Of a DNA stretch of 64,000 nt, positions 24,064-36,103 are shown in pieces; position 1 is the stretch's first letter, and every line of letters starts with the position of its first letter. The notes under the pieces are model-generated. The model was given only the letters and a program-made list of their open reading frames with translations, made no database searches and was not told the origin of the DNA. A program made the position numbers and the translations under genes. Source of the DNA: Pyrenula massariospora (Eukaryota > Ascomycota > Eurotiomycetes > Pyrenulales > Pyrenulaceae); assembly GCA_021030905.1 (NCBI GenBank), contig JAGFMI010000007.1, forward strand, positions 558,001-622,000. Direction: 5' to 3'.

Positions 24064-26249
24064 ATGGTATTTCTCACATACAATAAAGAGATTCTAGCGT
24101 TTGTGGCAATCTGGAGTGCAGTAATTGCATGTACTGCATCTCTCAGCGGATGGAGAAAACTAAGGTCGGCGGTGGTATATTATCCCGCAATATCTTGCCA
24201 AGCTCGCCTGCTCAGTTCGATATGTGGACCATACTACATCCTCAAGGCACGTCTGAATGCTTGGATCTACCTGCTCTGGGGTCCGGACTTGATACAAAGA
24301 GAATTCGATAAGGTAATTTCTGCTACATCAAGCTTCCCCAGTTCCATTTCGTACTCATACGGCGCACTCCATAGGCGGGCGGACGTCCATTCGAGATATT
24401 GGCACCTGACACTCGATGTGTCTTCATATCATCTCCAGAACAGATCAAAGAACTAGACTCAACGCCAGACACTATTCTATCGCTTCAAGCCGCTGCAAAG
24501 CAGGTGAGTCCACGATTCTTTATCTCTGTTGAGAAAGCACCTCATTGACACTTAACAGATGCTACAGCCTAGATATTCTATGCATGGCTTCAACTGGTTT
24601 GACCGAAGAGGAACCGAAGGAGTAGGCTTCATTCGCGCTCTCCGCACCCTATTGACAAATCACGTGCCCAAGATCATGCCAGATCTACGAATGGCTCTAG
24701 CAAGCAGGATGTCTAATGCAATTGCGAAGCGGCGGTCTAGCACCGGTAAGTCAATATGATGCCTGGTTACGAGTGCTAAATGTTCTGTTCAGGATCTAGT
24801 CGGCTACCTATATACCCTATAGTAGTCGAGCTTGTTGTGCTTGCTAATTCTCTATCGTTCTTTGGTCAAGACCTTGGTAATTCCTTTTGTCCTAACGAAT
24901 CTCGCATCAGGATGACTAATCAAAAAATCAGCTCGCGACGAAAAGTTCATGAAAGCCGCATTGTCATATGTCGAGGAGACTATGCTCATTGCGGAGATAG
25001 TCCGCTTGCTCCCAAGGTGCCTTTATCAGTAGGTGACCATCTCATCCGCAATGCAGAGCAGCTGCTGAGCGATCACTGAAGAATTGTTGGCCCAATGCTT
25101 GCACGCAAAGTCTCATCGCAAGCCTATGTCTATGACGCCCTGATGCGGGTCGCCGAGGAACGCGTACAAGAGAGAGACCAGGGGCTCAAGACACAACACG
25201 TACCGTCCCATCTCCGATAAGACTGAACTTGCCTAACCCCGAAATCAGAACGATTGCATTCAATGGATCATGGAGACCTCTCCCCGACAGAACCCTTGGT
25301 CGGCGCAAAGGATTGTCTTTGAGCTGATGGCTATTTGGTTTGGATCGGTCCACGCGATGTCCACAGTAAGAGCGCTCTGCCGAGAAGTGTGAGGAATGAG
25401 CGCTGATGAAACCCACGTAGACGGCTACGTTCGCCATCCAAGACCTCTGCCTCCATCCCGAATACGCCGAGCCCCTTCGGGAAGAACTCCGAAGCGAAGC
25501 ATACACCGACTTTGAACGTACGGCAAGAGGTCTCCCACTGCTCGATAGCTTCATCAAAGAGTCCGCCCGCCTGACACCCGTCGAGTCTCGTAAGCAACCG
25601 TCTCAGCCCCCCAACTTCCTTACACCCCCGGCTCACCCTTACCCGCTAACACCTTCCCCCCAAGTGAGCACCCGCCGCCAAGCCCTCAAACCCTTCTCCT
25701 TGAAAGACGGTACTACCCTCGCCGTCGGCGACTGGGCCTGCACGCCCGTCCGCGCGCTCATGCAGCAACCCGCGCATTACCCTCAACCCCTGGATTTTCA
25801 CGGCTTCCGCTTCGTCGACCCAGCGCGCCTCGCCGCCCTAGCGGATACTAAGGTAGCGAAGCAGCAGATTCTACAGCCGCAGATTCTACAGCCGCAGCCG
25901 TCCACTTTGACCGACGTGGGAGGCTCGTTCCACGTCTGGGGCACTGGACGTATGGCCTGGTAACGTTACCCCCTTGCTCCGCTCGTCCCCATCTGCACAG
26001 ATCCCACGTTTCCCTTTCTCCTGACTTCCTTACCGCACGCAACATCAGCTCCCCAAGTTTTACTAACGACATTTGTAATCCAGCCCGGGAAGGTACTACG
26101 CGGCGGCAATCATGAAAACACTCGTCGCGCAAGTCATACTCAGATACGACGTCGCGCTCGTCGCGCCGAACGCACGGCGCTGGTGGACGTGGCGCTCGAG
26201 TATGCTGCCCCGGGCCGGGACCGAGGTCGAGTTCACGCCGCTCGAGTAG
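24064..26249 (+). CDS. Cytochrome P450 C, ten exons
   Basis: Ten exons (24064-24312, 24375-24503, 24559-24745, 24793-24876, 24932-25016, 25082-25199, 25249-25365, 25421-25589, 25665-25959, 26084-26249) join in frame to give about 532 residues, a normal P450 length. An N-terminal anchor is present. PFEILAPDTRCVFISSPEQI marks the first beta region. The I-helix is ELMAIWFGSVHAMSTT, followed by the K-helix ESARL, and the haem loop is WGTGRMACPGRYY. The haem-ligand Cys codon is split by the last intron (25960-26083), so unspliced RNA stops just before it. A small in-frame duplication (ILQPQ twice, near 25864-25898) lies in the loop before the haem region. Exon organisation and I-helix differ from P450s A and B, so this is a separate family. 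Several donors (for example GTGCCT at 25017) are weak, so transcript evidence would help. Confidence 0.85.
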
Positions 26250-26909
26250 TCAGTATGATGTGTTGTGGAAGAGGTTTTGCGGAGAGCTTGGGAGCGAGGA
26301 AATACACTGTGTGGGTGGGAGGATGTTTGGCTTTGATATGGATACCCTGTGATTTTTTTGCCCTTCTTTAGATACATAGATTCGTTTCCTAGTCACAAGT
26401 CTCTTGATTTTCTCCACTGGTTTCCTGTGCGTAGATCGTTTTCGCGCATACGTACGTTCCTACAGACCTCCCTACTTGAGGGCGGACCTAAGTAATAATG
26501 CCTGTTGCCTATTCAAGTCTCGCTTCTGTCATTTGATCTTTTTTATTACCCTGAGTGTTATTTGAAATATTCAGGACTCGTCTTGAGGTAGTAGACCATC
26601 TCTAGAAGTCCGTAGACAGACTTAGAATTTTTTCCAGACGCGATCTTTTTACCCCGGCCAAGCGCCATCCACCTGCTTGCCCAACAACTCCAGCCTTATT
26701 AAGACCCTTGACTTGTATTGCTATTTTCTATCAGCGACCCTCTAGACAGCGAGTCACGCCGCAAACCCCTGTCTCCCCAAAGCTGTGAACAGAATGCATA
26801 TGTGATGTCTCAAGATCACGCCCTTGCTCCCAATTAGGCTATAGGGCTAGACAAAGGTCTTGGCAGAACCTTGCTTGGCACAGAATCCCACCCCCGTTAC
26901 TCTCCTAGG

Positions 26910-27558
26910 CGAGGCTGTGGGACAAAAGTCGTGGTGGACCCCTACCGGCTAAGAATTCCCCATTTCGCCATGTAAGACGCACTGCAATTTTAACCCAACC
27001 GGACACGGTGAGACTGTCGCCACGATGACGTACGAAAATGCTAATACACGCTACTCGTGCTTTCTGTTCAATGACCAGAAAATTTCTCTCCGGCGGGAAC
27101 TCATTCGTACAAAGATATGTTTTATACAAGAGCTATAGCTGTGGCTTTGTCGACAATCGACGCATGAGAATGTTTGCGTGATGATATTGGCCTGCTTCTT
27201 TTATGGAGGGAATTAATCAATGAGGATGAGGATGGAGGATGGAGGATTTTTTGTACTACCACTTGCCCTATGACGCAATAGCTGTCGCTACAACGCCGGC
27301 TGTGACCTGAACGGGTATGCACTGCAATTTTAGCGCAGCCGAAGCGTCGAAGGGCAGACTATATCTCCAGCCTTCCTCGAGAAAGCCCTCCCGAGGCTGA
27401 GTGACAGAAATCGTGGCCGATTATTTTACCCCCCCACCACGCCAAAACGATTTGGCCACGATTTCTGTCACCCAGCCTCGAGGGGACACAAATCATACCC
27501 CCCCCCTGACGGCTAATAACCAGGTAAGAGTTCGGCCATGACCTCTGTCACCCTGCCC
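26910..27558. repeat. Probable dead TIR DNA element, about 650 bp
   Basis: A motif of about 27 bases, CGAGGCTGAGTGACAGAAAT followed by CGTGGCC, occurs four times: at 27392-27418 (+), 27454-27480 (inverted, 26 of 27 bases matching), 26910-26936 (+, about 21 of 27) and 27534-27558 (inverted, about 20 of 25). The outer two copies face each other about 650 bp apart, as terminal inverted repeats would. No transposase frame lies between them. A 14-base direct repeat (GCACTGCAATTTTA) at 26979-26992 and 27319-27332 lies inside. The family is not certain; a small TIR element (MITE) with a nested second copy is one reading. Confidence 0.5.
27392..27480. repeat. Near-perfect hairpin, 27-bp arms
   Basis: Arms 27392-27418 and 27454-27480 are inverted repeats with one mismatch, separated by 35 bases containing a C7 run. 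This is the best-preserved pair of the motif described in the surrounding element and is probably the youngest insertion there. Confidence 0.75.
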
Positions 27559-28048
27559 CCAATAGTCACAAAATCGTACGCTTGCCTACCTACCTGCCTT
27601 CTGGGCGATGCTGCTACGCTATGATAGCGTATGCCGGTAGCGAATCTAAGTACGGACTTGATCTCGGGGACTGGATGAAAAGACATCAGCAGTCCGACAT
27701 GGGTCCGGGGGTGGAGGTTGCCGTCGTGGATATTGTAGATGGCAGGCACGGTCGGATTGGCGGCGTGTGGGGGTTGGGGGTTCTAGGCTTTTGCGCTTGA
27801 GGTAGGACACGGGGGTAAGGTATGTTTGGGGCACGTATATCGAGCAGAGTAAATGTAGGATACTGCGGTGGTGTCAGAGAATGGAAGGCCGATCATGCTT
27901 CTTCCGCGTTGCTGTGCATTGCACGAGTCGGTTACCCTCATTACGTCTTAGAGAGCTTATGATCGTAGAGATGCCATGCCCTCTAGCTCGGAGCGCATAT
28001 CTGTTGATACTCTCGGCGCTATCATTGGACCCTCCAAACCACTACATC

Positions 28049-31000
28049 CTACGCCGTGTACCCAAACGCCTCCCCCCTACACTCTAACCAGAACTTCCTC
28101 ACGAGCTCATTCGAAGCCCGCCCTCCTCTCGCCGCCAGCACCGCATTCACAAACCTCTCCACCCCAGCCCCACCCACTCTCTCCCTTGCCGCCGTATCCA
28201 TCATCTCCGGCTCCGCCGCCGCAGCCCGAAGATATTTCGCCGCCAGCGTCCCATGCCCCGCGACCAGCCGCCGCAGAGGAATGGTAAGTCTCTCGATCTC
28301 CGAGCGGGGACAATCTCCCGCAAGAAGACGGAAGAGGACGGGGACCACCATCTCCGCGACGTAGCGGAGTATGTCAGCCAGCCTTGTCGGACTATCCGCA
28401 CCAGGGAGGACAAAGGATGGGCCGGCGGTGGCTGAGAAGAAGGCCGACCAGAACGCCGCGGCGGAGCGGCGGGGTAGAATGTCCTGGCCGCGGGCAAGGC
28501 AGCGCGAGGCGAAGGTAACGAGAGCTTGGAGATCCGCGTCCGAGACGGCGGAGGAAAGGAGGAATGCGGCGTATTTTGGGAGGATGGCGGTGAAGAAATC
28601 GAGGACTGCGGTGGAGAATTCCTGAGCATCAGGTTCTTCAGACGCATTCCATTGGGCCGAGATGGAGGTCTCCTCGGTGCTGACGAGGTTGACTATCGTC
28701 ACGAAGGGACCAATCACGGCTGATGGATTTGAAGCATGGAGCTGAAAGAATGATGTCGCTGTGTTGAATACTGCAGAAATATTTGCAGTGTCAGCGTGCA
28801 GTGTGAGACCTAGGAATTTGGTATTTTCATCAGGAGTTAAAGAGAATGATGTCCGCGGTCTTTCAGAATGTCCCGCTTTCACGATCTTGCAGCAGGATCC
28901 GATGACTTCCTCGTCCACTTTAAAAGCATCAGCGGTGTTGTAGACATGATTGAACAGGTTGGAATGTAGAATTTGCGGATCATCTTCTGCCCAAAATGTG
29001 TTAACAGCATCAAAATCATCCGTCTCTACGTCAATCGACTCGGGAGGCTTTAACCCAGTTGCTATCTCAGCAAAAGCCTCCATGACATTACGTGCCGTTT
29101 CTGTGGCTGCAACACGATCACTTTGCAGCAGTTCAAACATTCGGCGGCTATCTGCTTCTAGAGAGCGAGCCAAATGCAGGATTGGCTCATACTTCATCTT
29201 CTCAGAAGGCAATGCTTGGAGGACCATAGAAACGGCTCCAAAGACCTTTTGCTTCTGCTCTACGGGCATCTGGGCTTCTGGTTGGATGAATTGCCATAGT
29301 GTGCTGAAAACTTCTTCAAACATTGGTGCTAAGATGTCTCTTAGGGCCAGACAAAGCTTCTGTAATGCCTTCGCAGCAGCGGGAGCACAGCTCGGGTGAC
29401 GAAGCGATCGTATGACGAACGCCATATTCGCCGGGAAATGCGCGCGATTCTGTTTCCAATAATTTGCCAAGCCCGAGATTAGAGAAATTGTAGCAGTCCT
29501 GACACGATCTGGTAGATGAGGTATATTATCAGCGCACATCGTGTGCCAAGCTGGTAGTCTCAGTAATTGTTCAATGCATGATGTCAGGTTCGAGTTCTCC
29601 CCCCGCGCTGCTGCAAATGATGACAAGCTGGAGAAGCAGACTTCCAATTCCTGGAATTGATGGTGTTGAAAGAACGTTTCGATATTTTTGGAAAGATCCT
29701 CAATCAGTAAGCGGCCAAGTATGACGTACGACGCGTTTAGGAAATCTTCGAACTCCATTCGGAAATTCTCAAATTCGTGCCGTTCTGCCGAGTCCCATTT
29801 TGCAGTCGCGAAATTTAGTTCATCGACCGGATACCATGCTTTCAGCTTCGCTCCTTCTAGCGCCGGTTGTAGATACGTTTGTGCAAATTCGAAAGCTAGT
29901 TCAGGGTCGTCCCATGCTTCGAGTCCATCTGCCACCTCCGCCCAGAAAATGAGCGCTTTTGAGCACACTAAATCTTCTATGACAGCATCTCCAGGGCAGC
30001 GCAGTAGCTCCTGATAGATTGGGGCCAAGACTTGCCACTCGGAAGTCTCAGTAAATGCTGGGCTGTCGAAAGAGATGCCTGCAGAATACGAAGAAGTAAG
30101 TTCAACAAAACGTATACACTCCGAAGCATAATCGCCGTCTTGAAGCCGGATAAGCCATTCCTTAGCCTGAGGAGATGAGATTGTCTTAAGTATCGCGTCA
30201 GAAGGTGCAAGCTTGAGTAACCTTGGTGCATCCTCAACAATAGTGGTAATCGAATCAAGCGCGGAGTCAGAAAGCTGTTGGACATGAAAGCACCCAAATA
30301 TGAATTTCGTAGTCCGACGAGCCACTAACTCTAATGGTGGGTCTAAGGTGACGTTCTCTTGGCCCATATATTTAAATAATGGCTACATGGTTGTCAGCTC
30401 ATTCCGAATCTCGTCACGGAGCACGAACCGTTGCAGCCTGCAAAGTCTCTCTGCCAGCCAGAATGAGATCTTCGTTTGTCGACTCTGAGAGCATGTCGCG
30501 GGAGTTAATGTCTGTGGCGGAAAGTGACCCATTGCGTAGGTTGACAGCCTGAACGACGGCATGAACAGACTGCCAAATATCGAAGAGCTCACGGTTGAGC
30601 TGCACAGTTCTATCAGCGCTAACACAGGCTTTAGCATTGTATCATAATCTTGACCGCTTGTATACCTACCCCATCGAGCCCATTGATGATGTCCGGATAA
30701 CCTCCTCGATTAGCTCAATAATGAACCACATGATTGAAACCATGCTCCGAGCCGCAACTGTCTCTAATCCTTGCCATAGTATGCTAAAACTCGAATCCTG
30801 AGAGATTGGCTTGTTGTCGTGCGCCGTCATCGCCAGAAGCAGCGAGCGCAGAGGTGTATCCCATTGTGATTGTGCTTGTAGGAAGTACTGTACGAGAGCC
30901 GAAGCGATAGTCTTGAGGACGAAAGGTTGATCACCACACTCTGTACGAGATGCGAGGGCTACGATAAGGCTCTCTAACACGGCATATCGGCCACTTACCC

Positions 31001-31287
31001 CGCTAACAGAATTGAGCGAGTCCCTTGAGCAGAATTACTTACTTTGTCAGGATCTGTACGGCTCAAAGGAAGTCTCACCATCGATAGCGAATCTTTTCCC
31101 TGAGCGTGCGAGCGGCATGGAATCTCACGTTCGCCTCGTGGTGGCTCAAGGCATTGCAAAGCACGTCCCACCCACCTTCATTGTCAACAAATTGTTGCAA
31201 TTCTTGCAGAACCTGCTTCTGTCTGAGCGGGTTTAGACCTCCGGTAGAAGCTTCCTCAGCTAGCAGTGCGAATCTTGATTCACCCAT
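28049..31287 (-). CDS. Importin-13-like karyopherin (importin-beta family)
   Basis: Four exons (31287-31079, 31023-30670, 30609-30429, 30382-28049) give about 1025 residues. The N-terminal importin-beta region reads KIRYRWDSL across the first splice join, the equivalent of KISRYWSDI in importin 13, and the protein is all-helical HEAT-like text to the end. The length fits importin-13/Kap122 type transport receptors, which shuttle cargo through nuclear pores under Ran control. I chose the ATG at 31287 (MGESRFALLAEE) because the open frame further upstream lacks an ATG. The first donor splits a Trp codon and the second acceptor splits a Gly codon; both joins restore family-like text. The last 300 bases on the sense strand are G-rich after a C-rich stretch. 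MTR10/TNPO3 is the main alternative; the KIxRYW motif favours importin 13. Confidence 0.82.
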
Positions 31288-32684
31288 TGGGAGGGCATAG
31301 CCCGGGGCGAGAGAGGGGATAGACACGTAGAGAGTGTTATCATGATGTTGTCTGTCTCTAGGGGTGGGAAAAGTGGCTGTCGCAGTCAGGCTAATCTAAA
31401 AACGGCGACGCGCGTTTGGACAGAAATCCTTGGCGAACACGTCGCTGAAATTCTTAATGTTATCCATGTAAGATCCTTCTGTCATTGGTTGCTACATCAC
31501 GTCAAGTCATCTGCCATCCGTGCACGCAACCTTCTTCCACCCCATCCGCCGCCGCTGCAGATCATCCGCATGAGATATCCCACATCCGCTATAAGCGGGA
31601 TGCGGAAGGTGGAAGGTGCGGATATAGTGATTCGCAGCGTCGAAATTCACTACCTCTAAATCCGCAAAGCCTTCTCAAGACTGCCAGCTATCTGCCCAAT
31701 GTTCCGATATTAAAGTCCCCGCTCAATAAAGGCTGATATTTCATCAGCAAGTGTATCACGCATCGGCGCACAATACTCTTCTCAACAATTCAGCAAGCCA
31801 CTAGCCTGGGCGTGCTATATCAAGAACCGCTTTGACAATTTCCCGCATTAGAAGATTGACGCTGAGATGCACAGCAAAACTAATGTGAATATGGTGTTAC
31901 CAAAATGTAGATCCACTAGATTTTGATTTCTCAATTTACCACATTGCATCCAAAGTATAGTGTTAAAAATTCCCTTGTCTTTCACGTATCATAATAAATC
32001 GCTCGCAGACTCCTACTGCTATTCTCACACCCCACTTATTCCAAATCCTTCTTCTCTTGAACCAACCAACATCCCCTAACCGTTCCAACCCCTCCCCCTT
32101 CTGTCTTTGACCCTGGGCGCAACCACCAAATTTCCTCCCCAGCTCCCCGGCAACCACGCGGCCTCGCTTCCAGCGTCAGAAGACCTCCTAACTTCTCGGC
32201 TAGTGCGGGACTACCACACGGAGTGGAGGGGAGTTAAGTGGTTGTTCTTGGGATTAGATAAGCCGGGTGTGAAGTAGAAGCGCAGGGCAGGGCAGGGCAT
32301 GCGTAATGTTAGCTTTCGGGCGACGAGGCTGTCGGTAGCGAGGCCGAGGGCTCAAGCGGCAGCGGGACTGTGAAGGAAGCCCGCAGATGCGACAACTAAC
32401 CCTGGGAGGCTTGGCTGTACGTCACGATGCATTCGTCTGGGCAGGGATTGGTCGGAAGAAGCCGTTATTACGGGTGGGACGTAGCCGACAAGGCAAGGAA
32501 GGTATTGTATGTAATCTGATGGTAACGACTGGCGAAGATTCTGATTCCAAGGGACACGACATATTCTAAGCAACATATATAAACGACCGTGCCATCTCTG
32601 GATGTACACCTTGCATCGCCATTGAAACCGAAGGAGACCTACGTTGTACCTGAGCCTCAAGCCACTCCAGAGACCCTGATTCTA
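31288..32684. other. Intergenic region, no gene seen
   Basis: It contains the importin promoter and the 3' flank of the unknown gene ending at 32685. A CCGC-rich stretch at 31540-31625 has short imperfect inverted repeats (CATCCGC..GCGGGATG). Otherwise nothing is recognised. Confidence 0.5.
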
Positions 32685-34459
32685 TTAGTCTGCACCATCG
32701 GCGGTCGTGCCAAAGTCGAGATCCTCCAGAACCCAGGGCTCACAAGATCCTTCGGCTCCCCACGGAGAAGGTAGGGCCGAGTGGAGCAATGGCTGGCGTG
32801 GAGGGGAAAGGCTGAATCCTCGCTCAAGGGGCGGAAGAGAGGTGTCCATCTCCACGTCGTCGGCGTCGGCATAGAAATCCATATCAGACAAGTCGGCATT
32901 GAACGAGGGCACCCGGGGATCAGAGCAATCGGCCGCGAGAATGGCAGGATGTATCGTAGCAGTCGCAGTTGGGGTATCTTGATCCGATTCCGGCCAAGAG
33001 TCTGGTTGGCTAAACTTGGAGCTGTTAGATACGTGATCTTGTCCAGAATCATGGGTGTCGGAGAATTGGGAGCCGATATGTAGCAAGAGATCCATTGAAA
33101 CTCGACTCCGTGGATTCGACACCCACCCCAGCTCGGGAGATCGTGGGTCCGCTACGTCGTCAGGTATCATGCGGAGCGAAGAGGTGCAGGCGTTGTTGGT
33201 CATAGAGTCAGATTTTATCCCCTCAAAGGTCTGGATACCTGCAGGTGCAGAAAACAATTCGGCATCCTGTTCAAGTCCTTCCTTCTCCAGCCGAGACTTG
33301 CAGACTTAGAGGCTCGGCATTAATATGAAGACCCAAGTATTGGGGCGAGGTAGCACGCACTTTGAAACAATTCATCCCACTTCTTTTCATTGGAGCCTCT
33401 CGAGCATCTCAAGTCATCCGTTGAATAAGCATGGTCCTGTTTCAAATGGCTCTATACCTGATCAGCTCGAGAGACATTGACCATAACGGAACCTGAAGCA
33501 AGTGCTGTGCATACCTTGACTCTCGCAATGTCTGGCATGCGCTTCTCTGGACAAATCTTAAGCTTACGCTCCCGGGGTAAATCTTGCTTCAACAAGGCAA
33601 GAGTTGCTCTGTCAAAGCAGGCTTCAAGCTTCGTTTGGAAAGCAAGCCAATGAGTGCAAAGCCAATGTTCTTTATCATCGACTACGTGCTTCCGCTTCTG
33701 CTGCATGAGTTTGACGGGTCTGTCATGCGGCAAGAGAGTTCCCAGTGAGTAAGCCGCAGTGCTGAGGTGTGGGCAGAGCAACTTATTGTGTAGAGGCTGA
33801 AGGGCGTAGTCCCACAGCTTGGCCAATCTTTCACTAAGCATCTTCTGGTAGCGAGTAGGTATAGCATCTTCAAGGTGATTCGTCGAGCCTTTGGGCAAGG
33901 ATTGCTCTATCGGCGTCTTCATCAGAAAGACGACCCCATTCATCACTGAAGCCGCGTCGGATCCATTGACCGACGCAAGTCGTTCCTTGTTCTTGGAGAG
34001 TTGGTCTTGCAATGCAGGCGCTGCGAAAGCGACCTTTATATATTGCTGTAGAAGGCTTTTGTGCACGCAAGGACATTGAATCAAATCTTCCGCGAGCATC
34101 TTCAGATCATCCTTAGTGTAGTGCCGAACAGATCCAGGAGTGATTTGCGAAATGGACATTTTCAGGTACCAAGCATCATCCTTTCGCTGAAGCCAGTCGA
34201 CCATAGGCGATCCATGCGCAGAGAGTCTTTGGTGAGATTTGATAAAGTTGATTAACGACATAAGGCGTGCAGTAAGGTCTGGGTATGTAAGTAGACCTGA
34301 CCCTGCATCGTCGTACAAGAATCTGTCTGCCTCACCAATTTTGCACTCGAATGGATGTTCGTTGGGGGCTTCGGGTCTTAATTTGCATTCAAAGCACTGA
34401 CTAACATTGTTTGAAAGAGCAGGTTTCTCAAGCGATTGGATAAGTGGCTGGGAAGACAT
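32685..34459 (-). CDS. Hypothetical protein, about 555 residues
   Basis: Probable three-exon gene. Exon 1 runs from 34459 to about 33488, exon 2 is 33436-33361 and exon 3 is 33304-32685. The second join is well supported: donor GTGCGT, acceptor CTAAG, and the phase fits. The first donor is uncertain among nearby GT sites (33487, 33481 or close by), all in frame. The N-terminus has a four-cysteine patch (CFEC and FECK, with two acidic/His-rich turns) that could bind a metal. The middle is helical and basic with His/Cys/Trp. The C-terminal third (exon 3) is acidic and Ser/Pro-rich, likely disordered and possibly an activation-type region, but I recognise no family. Function is unknown. It may be a regulator; I cannot show that. 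Confidence 0.65.
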
Positions 34460-36103
34460 GGCAGAATGAGCACGAAGGTTCGAATTAGCGCAGCTGAAGG
34501 GAAGGGAAATGTAGGCAGCGAGCTCTTTAGAGATTGAAGAAGAAGCAAAAGGAGAAGGAAGCGGAGGTGCTACATTTGCAGTGGGCAGGCATTTCTCCTT
34601 CCTCCCATTTCATGCTATAATGGCCAAACCAGTTGCAGTGATAGTGTATTGTATATCTGTATTGACGGTATCATCTCGTTCTTCCCTGTGGGGAAGAGCG
34701 CCGCCAACATGAGACGATGCATAAACCCATTGGCTTAGAGCCAGAGCAACAGAGCAAAGCGACAAGAGCCATCATGTTCAGGATACGGGTTGCAGGTGAA
34801 ATACTATGTCAGGCTGGAGAGAAGCCTTGTCTATTCAGACGGTATTGGTTCACAAAAGGGATGTCCGTCCACACAAGCCTCGTCCGCCAAGTTGCCACTC
34901 GGCCACTGACGAGGTAGAGCCCGGGCCGGTAGTAGACAGGTCATTGACTGGGGCCAAAGGGCCTTGGCATTTTCCGTTAGGTAGGTCCTTCGAGCGCCTT
35001 TGATGACGTCTTTCCGTTTCGGTCAAGCTCCAACTCCACAACGACGCGGCTTCGCCTACCTGACTTTCTTCGCACTTGTCAGTTAACATTATTTCCCAGG
35101 ATTATGAGCATCAACCGCCATGCTGCGGCTCGACCTCGCGTTCTTTCTCCAACCCCCTCCGTGGTCTAAGCTCTTCCTCGTCTTTCCCAAGCCGCAATAA
35201 AGGCTCTGATAGCCATTCCCCATTCGTGGAGATGCCAAACAAGCGAATTGTTTTCAACCATGACCGACTCCTCCCCATCAAATTAGGGTGTAGCTGCAGT
35301 TTCTTTTGCCTGTATTTTACTTCTCTTGTTTTTTGTAAGATCGAACTGTCACTCTCATCCCTGGGTCACGCAAGGATGTTGGTTCGCGAGCCCGTTTCCT
35401 CGGCCCTCCCCATCATTTCTTTCGCCCCAAATTTGTAACCAGAACGATAGCATTCGCCCTGCATCAGGACCAGGTTGGCGATTTGACGGATGTTTGCGTA
35501 AATGACGATCACATCCTAATTATTCCTTTTAGATATGAATTGCTCAAAAGGGACACTTTTGGTCTCTAAAGAATTCACCCACAAGGCTGGAAAAATCTAC
35601 ATCATCCGATAGGCGTGAATGAGGGAACAAAAGGGTAGCACCACTGGCTCGCGGAGAAAGCTGCTCTCGGGGTATCCATTTTACCGTCGCCTTGGCACTC
35701 TAAGGTAACCATAGTAAACTAGAGTCTCAAGACGACAGTGAATTGGAAAATCTGATAGTAGGAGCTGTACCTTTGACTTAGTCAAAACAGGCAGTAGGCT
35801 CACAAGGGATTCTCTGGACCGCCTTTGTGGGCAGAAAAGGATCATGTTATACCCGCAATTGTCAAAGCTGGCCAGGAGGATTGTTAGCCCAAAATGGCAC
35901 TTTCATGAGGAAAGGGCTTGTAGGGATAGGATGTGCATCAGCTAGCTGCGGTGGGGTGCGAAGTCAGTGGGGAAGCTTACTCTAGCTTCCGCAAGCGGTT
36001 GGAGAAACTTGCAGACTCGGAGTCGAAGAGTCGTGACCCCGAAAGTAGCTGGATGCGCAATAGAACATGCCTTCCTAATAGATGGACACTTGGCACGTTC
36101 TTA
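34460..36103. other. Intergenic region, no gene seen
   Basis: I see no supported gene in 1.6 kb. Short frames at 34717-35003 and 35076-35438 lack domains. The final part should hold the promoter of the aminopeptidase P gene. Confidence 0.5.

Larger units (their letters stand above)
26250..28048. other. Intergenic region with degraded repeat element
   Basis: There is no gene. The centre, 26910-27558, holds several copies of one diverged motif in both orientations, described separately. A short GGATGGA-type run lies near 27225-27244. The stretch 27560-28048 holds nothing I recognise before the importin stop codon. Confidence 0.5.

Noticed and set aside
31540-31625. CCGC-rich stretch with imperfect inverted repeats, considered as a regulatory hairpin.
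   Set aside because: Arms are short and interrupted, and the composition alone would give such matches.
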